Source: Symsagittifera roscoffensis (lineage: Eukaryota; Xenacoelomorpha; Acoela; Convolutidae). Taken from it: a stretch of 64,000 bases of DNA. Position 1 is the first letter of the stretch. Each line of letters begins with the position of its first letter. Positions 9,601 through 21,605 of this stretch are shown one piece after another. The stretch covers positions 18,355,872 through 18,419,871 of the forward strand of contig NC_087068.1 in NCBI RefSeq assembly GCF_963678635.1, written 5' to 3'. The notes under the pieces were generated by a model, which had not been told where the DNA came from, did no database searches, and was given only the letters and a program-made list of their open reading frames with translations. Position numbers and translations under genes: made by a program.

Positions 9601-11761
9601 AGCAGAATATCAATATATCGAAAAATTGTAGAGCCAAAAACAAACCAAATTTTGAAAAATATCTTTCATAACTTTAACTTTTATACTAAAACTATCAAAA
9701 ATGGTGTTTTCCTACTTTCTACGATTTCCTGTTTGATAAAAACAGTTATTATGAATATTTCTGGCATTGGTTTTTGTTTCCACTTTCATAACGAAAGTAA
9801 CGGAATATTTGTGCACGGGGTGTTTTTTTCCGACTAAATTCGACTTTTTAACTAGCCAACTTTGAGAAAATTTTTATATCATTTAAAAGTTATTTTTGGA
9901 ATGAGCTAAAATTTTTAAAAAATTATATTTTACCTGTGATTATGTGGTAAAGTTATGATGGTTTAATTTGTGCCATTTTGCCCAATTTGGGACAATTAAC
10001 GCGCAATAAATTTCGCACTATTAATGCGCAAACGGAGGTTTAGTCCGTCTTAGGCTTCAAACAAATCGTTCCAAATTGGTTGAAACAAGCTAATTGCCAT
10101 AATTGATTTGTTATTAGGAGAGAAAACTATCACTTTGTTTTTTATATGGCGTATAAGGGGATGATTTTCGCAAAAATCTCAAATTTACAAAAGAAATATT
10201 TCATTTTATTTTAACACAATTATTTTTCCTTGTTATTAATGCTCCATAGGCCCTAAAAGCAGTCAAAACTTTCAGGGCTTCGCCCTGATACGGGCAGTTT
10301 TGTTTCTTTTCAGTTATTTTTGAGACGTTTTGGAAAATTTCTTTACTTTTTTTCGAAAAGTTTTAGTTTCTCTCAAAAACTACTCTTCCGAGTTTCAAAA
10401 AAAACGGTAGCATTGGAACGACCGCTCAGTTCCCTGTGTGTCTGCATAATCATCTAGTATCAATTTCAAAACCCTACCCCCTATCTACAGCCTTCGAGAA
10501 AGTGTGTGGGTGGAACGTTTGACCCATTTTCTTGGATATTTTCATTTTTCTCAAAAACTACTCTTCCAAATCTGAAAATTTGATTTCAATCGAAAGGGCG
10601 GGGGGGTTTGGGAAACTTCCCAGCGTTGATGGCTACACACAAATTTTTTTACACAAAAAATTATGGCACTTTATTTTTGTCCGTTTTTTGAAACTTTTTG
10701 ATTTTTTCAAAACTACCCTCCAAATATAAATTTTTAACATCAATGGAAAGGACAAGTGATGGCAAAGTCCACTGCATAAGCGTTTTTCCCCAGTTTTTTA
10801 TACTATTTTTTCAAACTCTTAGAATTTGACTTTTCTGAGATTTTGGATTCAATGGAGAGTACAAGTCATGTGAAATGTCCCTGCATTAATGACAACGCTT
10901 CCGTTATGACTCTCGGTCGGAAAAGTCAATTTTTCAATTTTCTGACTGTTTTGAAACTTTTTGACTTTTCTCGAAAACAAGACTCGCAAATCTGAGGTTT
11001 TGGGTTCAATCAAAGGAATGGGCGGTTGAAAACTCCCATGAACAAGCGGCTACGCCCAATATGTTTATACAGAAAATTATGGTCCTCGGAAAAGTCCATC
11101 ACGAGGCCAAAATGAGCATTTTGTGAATTGAAAGCGGATTCCGCAACAAGGACGCTCCCTTTTGTTCTTTCATTTTTTTTGATCGCTCCGACAAAAATTT
11201 AACTTGTTTAAAGACTTGTCTCTGGAATCCAGGAACATACAGACACAAAATTGTGCGCCTATCCAATGCACAGTTTGAACTCGTAATGCCAAATTTTTAA
11301 ATTTAGGGATCAATTGTAAGACAGAGTTGAAAAAATCCCTCCGGTATAAGCGACTACGTTCAAATTTTCTAACAACATTTTTAGGGCTTTCAAAAAAGTC
11401 AAGTCCGAGCCTTGTCTAATATCCAGGGTTATATCGGAGCAAAATATTGTGGGAACCCTCCCTGCATAAGCAGCTACCCCTTAAAACTTGTGAGAAAAAT
11501 GTTATGTGTTATTCCAAATTGTCATAAAATTGCTTTCTTTCTTATTTTATTAGAGAAACAACTAAAGTTTAGGGTGAAACACTATTTTTGAAATAACCGA
11601 TTTCATACCAGCGCAGTGCAACAAATTCAAAAATATCAAACAGGCACCTCCAGCTTCAGCTGGCCCTTAGTAGTAAATTGTCTTTTGTGTGCCAGTATGT
11701 GGTTTCATCCGTTTCTAAGTACTTTTATTTGACGACTGAATTTCAAATACTTTAAAACTTG
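9601..11761. repeat. 2.16-kb tandem duplication, copy A (H-repeat family)
   Basis: Nearly identical to 11762-14898 once the insertion in that copy is removed. From the left it holds a block starting about 9776 (cactttcataacgaaagtaa, a near palindrome), gcgcaataaatttcgc, and a hairpin cagggcttcgccctg at about 10277. A series of degenerate units of about 150 bp follows, then a second hairpin ccagcttcagctgg at about 11650 and a tail. The conserved first block recurs at 19.1, 21.1, 21.8 and 48.1 kb. A conserved 5' block, central satellite units and 3' hairpins recall Helentron-associated elements, but I see no autonomous Rep/helicase. Unit A carries no gene. Confidence 0.8.
10305..11500. repeat. 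Degenerate satellite array inside copy A
   Basis: At least five units share the order tttctcaaaaacta or tttctcgaaaacaa, caaatctga, a tttgatttcaatcgaaagg-like stretch, a short g-rich spacer, then gcataagcg or caagcggctac. The period is roughly 120-160 bp with high divergence. The corresponding array in copy B is at about 12467-13665. Confidence 0.55.
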
Positions 11762-14700
11762 AGCAGAATATCAATATATTGAAAAATTGTAGAGCCAAAA
11801 ACAAATCAAATTTTGAAAAATATCTTTCATAACTTTAACTTTTATACTAAAACTATCAAAAATGGTGTTTTCCTACTTTCTACGATTTCCTGTTTGATAA
11901 AAACAGTTATTATGAATATTTCTGGCATTGGTTTTTGTTTCCACTTTCATAACGAAAGTAACGGAATATTTGTGCACGGGGTGTTTTTTTCCGACTAAAT
12001 TCGACTTTTTAACTAGCCAACTTTGAGAAAATTTTTATATCATTTAAAAGTTATTTTTGGAATGAGCTAAAATTTTTAAAAAATTATATTTTACCTGTGA
12101 TTATTTTGTAAAGTTATGATGGTTTAATTTGTGCCATTTTACCCAATTTGGGACAATTAACGCGCAATAAATTTCGCACTATTAATGCGCAAACGGAGGT
12201 TTAGTCCGTCTAAGGCTTCAAACAAATCGTTCCAAATTGGTTGAAACAAGCTAATTGCCATAATTGATTTGTTATTAGGAGAGAAAACTATCACTTTGTT
12301 TTTTATATGGCGTATAAGGGGATGATTTTTGCAAAAATCTCAAATTTACAAAAGAAATATTTCATTTTATTTTAACATAATTATTTTTCCTTGTTATTAA
12401 TGCTCCATAGGCCCTAAAAGCAGTCAAAACTTTCAGGGCTTCGCCCTGATACGGGCAGTTTTGTTTCTTTTCAGTTATTTTTGAGACGTTTTGGAAAATT
12501 TCTTTACTTTTTTTTCGAAAAGTTTTAGTTTCTCTCAAAAACTACTCTTCCGAGTTTCAAAAAAAACGGTAGCATTGGAACGACCGCTCAGTTCCCTGTG
12601 TGTCTGCATAATCATCTAGTATCAATTTCAAAACCCTACCCCCTATCTACAGCCTTCGAGAAAGTGTGTGGGTGGAACGTTTGACCCATTTTCTTGGATA
12701 TTTTCATTTTTCTCTAAAACTACTCTTCCAAATCTGAAAATTTGATTTCAATCGAAAGGGCGGGGGGGTTTGGGAAACTTCCCAGCGTTGATGGCTACAC
12801 TCAAATTTTTTTACACAAAAAATTATGGCACTTTATTTTTGTCCGTTTTTTGAAACTTTTTGATTTTTTCAAAACTACCCTCCAAATATAAATTTTTAAC
12901 ATCAATGGAAAGGACAAGTGATGGCAAAGTCCACTGCATAAGCGTTTTTCCCCAGTTTTTTATACTGTTTTTTCAAACTCTTAGAATTTGACTTTTCTGA
13001 GATTTTGGATTCAACGGAGAGTACAAGTCATGTGAAATGTCCCTGCATTAATGACAACGCTTCCGTTATGACTCTCGGTCGGAAAAGTCAATTTTTCAAT
13101 TTTCTGACTGTTTTGAAACTTTTTGACTTTTCTCGAAAACAAGACTCGCAAATCTGAGGTTTTGGGTTCAATCAAAGGAATGGGCGGTTGAAAACTCCCA
13201 TGAACAAGCGGCTACGCCCAATATGTTTATACAGAAAATTATGGTCCTCGGAAAAGTCCATCACGAGGCCAAAATGAGCATTTTGTGAATTGAAAGCGGA
13301 TTCCGCAACAAGGACGCTCCCTTTTGTTCTTTCATTTTTTTTGATCGCTCCGACAAAAATTTAACTTGTTTAAAGACTTGTCTCTGGAATCCAGGAACAT
13401 ACAGACACAAAATTGTGCGCCTATCCAATGCACAGTTTGAACTCGTAATGCCAAATTTTTAAATTTAGGGATCAATTGTAAGACAGAGTTGAAAAAATCC
13501 CTCCGGTATAAGCGACTACGTTCAAATTTTCTAACAACATTTTTAGGGCTTTCAAAAAAGTCAAGTCCGAGCCTTGTCTAATATCCAGGGTTATATCGGA
13601 GCAAAATATTGTGGGAACCCTCCCTGCATAAGCAGCTACCCCTTAAAAACTTGTGAGAAAAATGTTATGTGTTATTCCAAATTGTCATAAAATTGCTTTC
13701 TTTCTTATTTTATTAGAGAAACAACTAAAGTTTAGGGTGAAACCCTATTTTTGAAATAACCGATTTCATACCAGCGCAGTGCAACAAATTCAAAAATATC
13801 AAACAGGCACCTCCAGCTTCAGCTGGCCCTTACCCGCATCCAGTTTCAAGCGTTAATAATCGATTATATTACGATTTTAGTACCAGTCTCACTAAAATTG
13901 AGAAACAATCGATTTTATTCAATTAATAATCGATTATAATCACTCTTTTTAAAATCAAATTATAATGAATTATAATCAATTATAATCGATTATAATCGAT
14001 TTTTTATTCGTCTATTTTTCGATAAAATTATAATTGATTATAATTGATTATAATCCATTATTTTTATTCAAATTTTTATTTCAATAGTTTTGCACAAAAA
14101 TCCATTATAATCGATTATAATTGATTATAATCCCTTTTGTTTGTCCGTTTTTGTCTTCGAAGTTGCATCTAAATTGCTTATATTTTATGCTTTTTGTGGA
14201 CATTGGTTTCTATAAAAAATGAGAAAAATATTTTAAAAGTTTTCCAATTGATTCAAAATTATAAGTTTTTTTTTCATTTCTTCCCCATTAGGGTTGTTTT
14301 GTGATGCATATTTTAAGCTTTTTTAAACACCAAAACATCAGCAAACTGATTCAGTCTCATGATTGATTCGGAAAATTTATTTTTCATATACCGCGAGAAC
14401 CTTTCCCTTCATATGAAAGGATCTCTATGAAACTTTTGTTTCGTGGTAAAACTTTGTGTTCAGATGAACCAAAGTGTTCAAGAGATCTCTCTTTTAGAGA
14501 TTTTCTTACTGACACAAAATTAATAACCCATAAAATATAATTCGAATATCGCAAAATTTCGGCAAAATGAGAGATTATAATCGATTATAATCGATTATAA
14601 TTGATTTTAAGGGTTTTTAGTAAGAATTGTAATCAATTATAATCGATTATAAGAGATTATAATCGCTTGGAAAATATCACGATTATAATCAATTATAAAT

Positions 14701-14898
14701 CTCTTAAGGACCTTATTTTGGTAATTATAATCGATTATAATTGTCAAAATATCATCATAATAATCCGTTATAATCGATTATTTACGCCTAAACTTGGATG
14801 CGGGTAGTAGTAAATTGTCTTTTGTGTGCCAGTATGTGGTTTCATCCGTTTCTAAGTACTTTTATTTGACGACTGAATTTCAAATACTTTAAAACTTG
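11762..14898. repeat. 2.1-kb tandem duplication, copy B, interrupted by a MITE
   Basis: Starts agcagaatatcaatatattg directly after copy A and matches it with only scattered substitutions and one-base indels. At 13832 it is interrupted by the insertion 13833-14804 and resumes at 14805-14806 (TA) with gtagtaaattgtcttttgtg. The low divergence implies a recent duplication, or homogenisation between copies. Confidence 0.85.
13833..14804. mobile_element. TA-flanked MITE (Tc1/mariner-like) filled with TAATCGATTATAAT repeats
   Basis: Left end cccgcatccagtttcaagcg, right end inverted cgcctaaacttggatgcggg, with TA on each side. Copy A reads ccctTAgtag at the same place, so this is a true empty-site comparison: the element inserted at TA and duplicated it, as Tc1/mariner transposases do. 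The 972-bp interior has no frame of note. It is dominated by dispersed palindromic motifs (ataatcgattataatcgatt, ttataattgattata) in both halves. Confidence 0.85.
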
Positions 14899-17800
14899 AC
14901 AGCGACTCCAGATACATTCTGTGCAATTAATGCTCATACCGAATTGGCAAAATGGACCGTAATTTTTTTGAATTGATACTCATAAAAACTAAAAACAAAA
15001 AGCTCCCGCTCCAGGGTTATGTCAGCAGTATTTAAAACATCAGCATTACAATATAAGTAAAACCTTGACCAATCGGATCCCTCTTTGTCATTGATTTGAA
15101 CAATCAAGCTAATATTTCTTGTACTGAATCATGAACGAATTAAAAGTTTCCATTTAATGAATCAGTAAAATTGCAGAGAAGTAACCAAGATTTTATAAAC
15201 TTAGGAAAAAGCTGCAGATTGAGTATTCCTATTGCGGTAGTTTTTTCGCAAACTGATCTTGACATAATGATAATACAAAAATGTGCGCTATCGCATAGAT
15301 GATTCAATGTTGCTACAGCACTGCAAATAAAATGTTTTGGTTTTTCGTCTAGCAAGAACAAAAGTGGCACTGTTTAAACTATTTTAGATGACTGAGTTTT
15401 TACAAAAATAGTTTTGGAACAGTACTGATTTGTTTTATGAGGCCACACCTATTAACCAAACAATTCTGCAAAAACATTGCTGCACTACGAAGTAAAATGA
15501 GCCTAAATTGAGCATAAATTTAAAAATATATCTGATTTTTGTACAAGGTAGATTTTTGTATTTTTCGGCGGCCTTGAAATTGTCCTAAAAAGTTCTGGTA
15601 AAAACTCAGATGAATTAAATACTATGCCTGTTTGTTTTTTTGTTCACAAACTGCCAGAATATCATGGATGAATGTTAAATTTTATGACTTTTTAGATTGT
15701 TTCAATTCATTTTGAAGCAATTCCGGGTGCAGGATAATTTGCTAAGCTAAAGCAATTTGCGTTACGCTTTCAGCATCACACACAAAAGTTTTTGAGTGAA
15801 AAAATTAGTCCAGTTTTCAAAAAAACTGGTCGCAAGTAGTCATCTTTTCACAATTGGACTCAGAGATTCCACAGACTCATTGAGATATTATGTTTTTAAG
15901 AGTAATGAACGTAGTGAGGACGCTTATATAGGTCCTTATACTGATTTTTTTTACATTTTTTGTCAGGAAAAATTTTTGAAGTCTCTAATAACTAAAGGTG
16001 TGCATTCATAAAATTGATGACTTTAGGAATGCAATTAGGTATATATGCACTTTTTGAGTTCAATTCAAATTCATCTGCTGAAAGTGACGTGAATAGCACT
16101 ACCCAATTACTAAGGCGGAAATGGTGCAAAAAACGTGAACTGTTTCTAGTTTCAAAAGTGGGATTTAATTGAAGATTTTCAGCGGAAAAAAGCTTCACCT
16201 GCTAATCCAATTTTCTCAAGACGGATTAATATTATCAAAAAAGAGCCGATCATAAATTGTTCTAGGAATTCAAAGAGCTCAAAGGGCATCTGTTTTTTTT
16301 TTCTTTGAAATTCGAAAGTTGAATTTTTTCAAAAAAATCAGAGTTTATATTTTATTACTTGCGTTCATTAATAGTTCAAGGATAGTTTTAATTTTTAGTT
16401 TTGTTATTAGTTTTTAACTAGTGACTCGATTTAACCAAAAATTTATCAGGAAAAAAACATTTGCAATAATCAATATCCCGCATTGCCAAAACTACGATGG
16501 AATTTTTTTTGCTAGCAAAATGTGCTGTCATTGTTTAGGTATTTTTTTGAGACGCCAGATGAAGGAATATTTTGTTAACTATCAAATCGACTTTATAAAT
16601 CGCTTTTTATACTTCAATTTATTAAATCGGTGTTTTTGAAAATTCATTTTGCTGTGCTGGCTCTTCAATCAACAGAATATTGACAGTTTATATAAGATTT
16701 TAGAACATTTTTTTTATTAAACTGATTTCATAGGTTATGTACATGTTATATACAAATGAAACACTAATTTTCATCTTGATTATCAACTATTTTGAGTTCA
16801 TTTTATTCAGCTATGGTATTTAAGTTTCAGTTGACTACTTTTCGTGCTGATGTTTTTAGTAGACAAAACTATCAAGATTCTAGCCAAAGCGAGAATTTTT
16901 TATTTGCAAAATTATGCGGCAAAAACTAATTGCTCACATTTTTTGCAAACTTGCGATAAAATAGTTCAGAACCGGCATTTCAATTAAATTCACTTTAATT
17001 CATTTTGTTTTCGCGGGGTTCCGTAGAGTGCTAAATCCTAAAAAGATCTACCGAAACTTATAGTTTGTGATTATCAAATCTTCTCAAATGATGTTATCTC
17101 ACAATTTTATTGTCTTCTTGAGTTTTATGTAAACTATTTTTTACTATCAGAAAATTTGCATGAAATTTCTTATAATTGCTTTCAAAACTACTCAATTTCA
17201 TGCTAGGAAACGCTCCCTAAAAACTGTTGCTGCTTAATGTAATTAAAGACTCAAAAGTAAGGCAAATTTTAAAAAACTAAATATATTTTTGACCAGCACT
17301 TGAGTTTTCTCCTGTTGCAAGCTTAAAGTTTTGAAACTTGTGAAGATAATTGGACTTGGCATTTACGACTAATCATGATACTTTTTTTGTGCTTGTGTTT
17401 TGTGTAATTTATAAATTTTGCTTGTAAAGAGCGCTCATAAAGCACTTTTTTTAATTCCTTAAACTTAATTTTTTAAGAAAAACGCATTTTTATGGCGCAT
17501 TTTTAATTGTTTTCGAAACCCCCTCTTAGAGACAATCCTGTATTTTCCCATTGGTTTTCAAATTAATTCACTAATTTTTCCACGAAAGTTTTTCAAGCGT
17601 TATAGAAGTATCATTTGTGCACGAAGTAGACATTAGTTTGAGAATTGAACGAGGATTTGCTGAGTTTGAATTGAGATAAATGACTCGCAGCTTATATTAA
17701 AGTTAAAAACTATTTTCAAGTCCCCATTAAAGTATTTCTCAAATTTGACTTACGAACGCCTCTTTAAAATAACTTTGATGTTCTAAAATGCAATAAAACG

Positions 17801-17971
17801 TGTCAGAATGAAAAAATGACACGTTTAAAGCGTGTCAAGTAAGCAAATTGTTACAAATTATCTTGAATCATATGGAAAATATATAATTTCTATTAGTTTT
17901 TCGAGGGTGGGGACGTGGGAAACTTGAAAAAAAGCCATTTAAAGAGGAAGTTAATTTCAGTGAAGTAAACT
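14899..17971. other. AT-rich region without recognised genes
   Basis: No repeat copy, domain or exon that I can support. Open frames are short, have AT-driven composition and lack splice context. It separates the plus-strand RIIa exons from the 3' end of the minus-strand protease-homologue gene. Further exons or UTR of either gene could be hidden here. Confidence 0.45.
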
Positions 17972-18147
17972 TCACTCGTGGGATATGACTGTGTATTTGA
18001 TCCAGTTGTAGAAAAATGGGACTCTGACAAAATAGCTGCCGTCATTACATTCATATCCCTCTATTTCCTTACTCATTCGTACAAACTGTGGTTGGTCATC
18101 GTCGTAGTCACTGTCGTAACTATCCCACTGTCGGCTCATGTCTTCGC
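17972..18147 (-). CDS. Serine-protease homologue, exon 5 (C-terminal helix, stop)
   Basis: Reads on the minus strand from an acceptor (aaaaatag) and begins GC, completing a Gly codon left by exon 4. It encodes 57 residues and a TGA stop. The last part, YFVRVPFFYNWIKYTV, matches the C-terminal strand and helix of chymotrypsin-fold proteases (the FxxVxxFxxWI pattern), preceded by a Cys that would pair with the one near the active-site loop. The first half is an unusual acidic Asp/Ser/Tyr stretch (DSYDSDYDDDQPQ) that trypsins lack here. The frame is too short to stand out on its own; it was recognised from fold and phase. Confidence 0.7.
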
Positions 18148-18511
18148 CTATTTTTGACGATAAATTGATATGATAAATTGATTGAACCGAAATTTGTAGA
18201 TTGAAAAAACCTGCGTTGATTTGCTAAAGCATCTAAAGTGTTGGTATAAAATCATTACAGAAACTGAAATCGACAATAGGCAATACTTTTATACGTTTTT
18301 TCCGTAAAAATCGCGCAAAGTATACCATTAACCATCTTTTTGCAGCCGTTTTGCCCCCGTCTTAACTTCTTAAATCACTTAAACTTTTTCAACTACTTAG
18401 TCACTTAAACTACTTCACAATTACCCCCCCCCCCCCCCCTTGTAAGAGGTGCTAACTAATTATTAAGTAGATCCAGGTTTTGCTAAGCTTAACTTCGGTA
18501 GACGCAATTAC

Positions 18512-18760
18512 CGGTTTGTTCGGCTACCGATTTGTCTCGTTTTGTCGCTGCGTGACTTGAGATCCCATATAGACATTCAGGTGCGAGACTCCCGCACTCG
18601 AAAGCATAAAGAGGTCCCCCATAATCTAGAGTGCAAATGCTGACCCCGTCTATTAGGGTCTGGGTGCAGATTTGGGTCTCGTGACAGAGTGCGAACCCTT
18701 GGGAGGTCGAGCCGGGTTTGGAGATAGTCTCGTAAAACACTGTTTCCTGTTGTGAATACA
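18512..18760 (-). CDS. Serine-protease homologue, exon 4 (active-site Ser loop, Ser to Tyr)
   Basis: Encodes about 82 residues, including ICTLDYGGPLYAFECGSL and PECLYGISSH. This aligns with the CxGDSGGPLxC...GIxS loop of S1 proteases. The Asp and GGPL are kept, but the catalytic Ser is Tyr and the oxyanion Gly is Leu, so peptidase activity is not expected. The donor GTAATT after 18512 gives phase 1, fitting exon 5. The 5' boundary is uncertain. An AG at 18761-18762 is in phase with a GT donor at 19731. Alternatively the exon starts at 18746 (caacag|gaa), which would join to 19679 and keep more of the preceding strand. Confidence 0.75.
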
Positions 18761-19074
18761 CTTTCCCATCAATGAATTATTTAGGCCTCCGTAGGGCCCT
18801 CAATAAATTATTTAAAACTGGTCGTAAATTTCTCTAGGATGAATTTTTGCGGTTCAATAGAGGAAATTTTTGCTAATAAATTTTTTTCTAATATAACTCA
18901 ATTTTAATTTGGTTTCTGCCCTCCTCAGAGGAGTTATCAAAGGCTATTATCCACGGACTGAGTTATTCTATCATATCAAAACACTTAAATTTCAGCAAAA
19001 GACATATCAAACCTAATACGGTTTGTTTTTTTTTGTGAATTTATAACTAACTCTGCAAAAGAACTTCAAAAAAA

Positions 19075-19610
19075 CAAGACTGCTCGTATCAGGGCGAGGC
19101 CCTGAATGTTCCGACTGCCTTTTAAGGTTTATGGAGCAGTAATAACATTTAAAAATTCAATGAAATAAAATAAAATGAAAAAAATTTTTTTTCTAAAATT
19201 TGAAATTTTTTATGAAAATCATCCTCCCACACGCCATTTAAAGTACAAAAAGATAGATTTAGCTCATTGTAACCAATCAATTATGGCAAATAAGCTTCTT
19301 TTAACCAATTTGGAACGATTTTAAGACGGATTAACTCTCCGCTTACGCGTTAATAGCGCGAAATATATCGCGCGTTAATTGTCCCAAATTGGCCAAAATA
19401 GCAATCTTTAAACCCCCATAACTTTAAGAAAAATGATCACAGGTGAAATATCTTTTCAAATTTGAGCTCAAGACAACAATACCTTTCGAATGATATAAAT
19501 TCCGTCAAAAATGGCTAGTTAAAAAGTCGAATTTTGTCTGAAAAAAAACCCACCCCGAGCACAAATATTCCCTTACTTTCGTATCGAAAGTCGGAACAAT
19601 AAAAAAAAGT
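19075..19610 (-). repeat. H-repeat copy C (reverse orientation) in the protease-homologue intron
   Basis: On the minus strand it begins at the gttccgactttcgatacgaaag palindrome (about 19600) and ends at the hairpin cagggcctcgccctgatacg (about 19090), with gcgcgttaattgtcccaaat in the middle. It corresponds to 9776-10300 of copy A, is clearly diverged, and lacks the satellite part. Confidence 0.65.
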
Positions 19611-19731
19611 AAATACTTTGGCAGATCATGCCAGCCTAGACTAGGAGGGTTTGTAATGGGAAAGAGATTGGCAGATTCCTGTAGTTTGGAGGGTAGGTTG
19701 AGCTTTGTTTTAACCAGAGGAGATGTTTTAC

Positions 19732-19868
19732 CCATTCCACAAGCACCCAATCCGCTGCCAATATCGACTGGGTTTTTACAGAGGGGTAGAGTGTATGGTG
19801 CGAGGTGGGTCATTGGTTTATACAGAAGTAGAAGGGCAATATTGCTAGTTAGAGTGATGTCATCAAAG
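19732..19868 (-). CDS. Serine-protease homologue, exon 3 (Asp102 region, Asp to Asn)
   Basis: Follows a strong acceptor (ttcttattgttctttttgtag). The first base completes Asn from exon 2, giving HFNFDDITLTSNIALLLL. This fits the S1 signature around the catalytic Asp (NDIALLxL), except that the Asp is Asn. It continues YKPMTHLAPYTLPLCKN and GSGLGACGMG, matching the PxCLP...GxxxxxxGWG segment with Trp replaced by Met. The canonical donor is GTAAAA at 19731, leaving phase 1. Reading through to 19679 instead would add GKTSPLVKTKLNLPSKLQ, which looks like genuine protease sequence (GWGKTS..LQ), but no GT follows it. Both choices keep the frame. Confidence 0.75.
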
Positions 19869-20779
19869 CTACAAAAAGAACAATAAGAAATTCGAAAAAA
19901 AAACTTCATTGTATGGTCTAAAATGAGATCAACCTGAGTTCAACTTAAAAGCTGGATCTCAACTTAATGTAGATTAATCAGATTGAAATTTAAAAATGGC
20001 GATGAACTTTGGCATCGATAATTATTCTTTTTACTATTCGCAGAGGATTTATGAAAGGCTATCCTGCCTGCCAAAGCAAAGTCCGTTTTGCGTTAAGCTT
20101 GCAATGATTAAGAAATTATGTAGAGAACGTTTGCCGAAAAGGTTGCTATTATAATTGATAATGGGTTTCCAATTTAGGCAACAATCTCTATTACAATAGC
20201 GAAAAAATGGATTGTATTCAATTTGATTATATCGCATTATAATTCCACGGGAATCTATTTTTATCTCCATTTAATCTAAAAAAAAACTTTTTCTACAAAC
20301 ACTCTCAAGAAAACTTTTTTGTCTTATAATCGCAAAAAAATCTAATTTTGTCTCCATAGAGTCCCCACAAAGTCGACTTAAGACTTGGCTCAAAAAGAAC
20401 AAGAATTTTCATTTAAAAAACCCAAAAAACCCTTGCCATTTTTCTCAAAGCTTGAAGAATCTTCAAAAAAAAAATTTTATTTCGACAAATACTTTTTCTC
20501 AGAAAATTTGGAGTTTATAAAAGATGTAAAATTTGATGAAACAGAATGTATGTGCAAAAAATGAAGCCTTACTACCATCAATTAACTGAAAAATGCCAGC
20601 AATGAAAAAGATAAACGTGATGGCAGTAAACAAAAAATATAACCTTTTCTAGGCTAATTCATGGTCGCAGTTCGGATTTTCAAAGAGAATTTGTTCATCA
20701 AATTTTCAAAGATGTATCTTTGAAATTTTTAAAAGTTTTTTTCAAGAAATGACAAAAAACACTAAAATCCCACAAAGTG

Positions 20780-21605
20780 CACTGATTAGGCCAACAATTT
20801 GGTGTGTGTAGGTCTCTGGAATCTACAAGTTAAGATTTTGTCGGAACGATCAAAAAAACCGAAAGAAAAAAGAAGAACAAAGATCGCGTTCTTTTTGCGG
20901 AATCAGCTTACAATTCACAGTTGGGCTAGAAATGGGTTTAAAATGTGGAAATTAGAATGTGGAATGAACAAAAAGTGACGTGAATAGAGAGTGCTAGTAG
21001 AGGTAAGGAGGAAAAAGAAACTAAAGTATTTAAGCGAAACAACTCTAATCAGAAAAATTGAAAACAAGACAAGACTGCTTGTATCAGGGCGAAACCTTGA
21101 TTGCTCCGACTGCCTTTTAAGGTCTATGGACCAAAAATCAACATGAAAAAATAAATATTATAAAATCAAACAAAAGAAAATAAAATAAAATTAATTTTGA
21201 GATTGTTTTTAAATCATCACCCGCACGCCATATAAATTTTAAAGTGATAAGTTTCGCTACTAGTAACGAATCAATTATGGCAAATAAGCTTCTTTCAAAC
21301 AATTTGAAACGATTTCTAAGACGGATTAAATGTCCGCTTACGCGTTATTAGCGCAAAATATATCGCGCGTTTTTTGTCCCAAAATGGCAAAAATTGCGAT
21401 CTTTAAACCCCCATAACCTTGCGAAAAATAATTCCAGGTAAAGTCTTTTTTTTCGAATTTAGACTAAACTACTTTTTGAATGATATCACAAGTTTTTGTC
21501 AAAAATGGATAAATAAAAAGTCGAAATTTGTCTGAAGAAAAAAAAACCACCCCGAGCACAAATATTCCGTTATTTTCGTTACGAAAGTCGGAACAAAAAT
21601 TATTT
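20780..21605 (-). repeat. H-repeat copy D (reverse orientation)
   Basis: The minus strand starts at the gttccgactttcgtaacgaa palindrome near 21600 and reaches the hairpin region (gtttcgccctgatacaagca) near 21075. Beyond it, 20800-20930 matches the part of copy A around 11110-11240 (attccgc, gatc-ttccgacaaaa, tctctggaatcc), so parts of the satellite-bearing half persist. It may extend left to about 20280, but similarity is too weak to be sure. Confidence 0.55.

Noticed and set aside
9652..11998. Identical 61-codon plus-strand frames at 9652 and 11813
   Set aside because: They are identical only because they lie in the two copies of the tandem duplication; the sequence is the conserved non-coding block of the H-repeat.
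13860..14790. CRISPR-like array from the regularly recurring ttataatcgattataat motif
   Set aside because: The spacing is irregular, the repeats are themselves palindromic variants, there are no spacers, and the context is a eukaryotic transposon.
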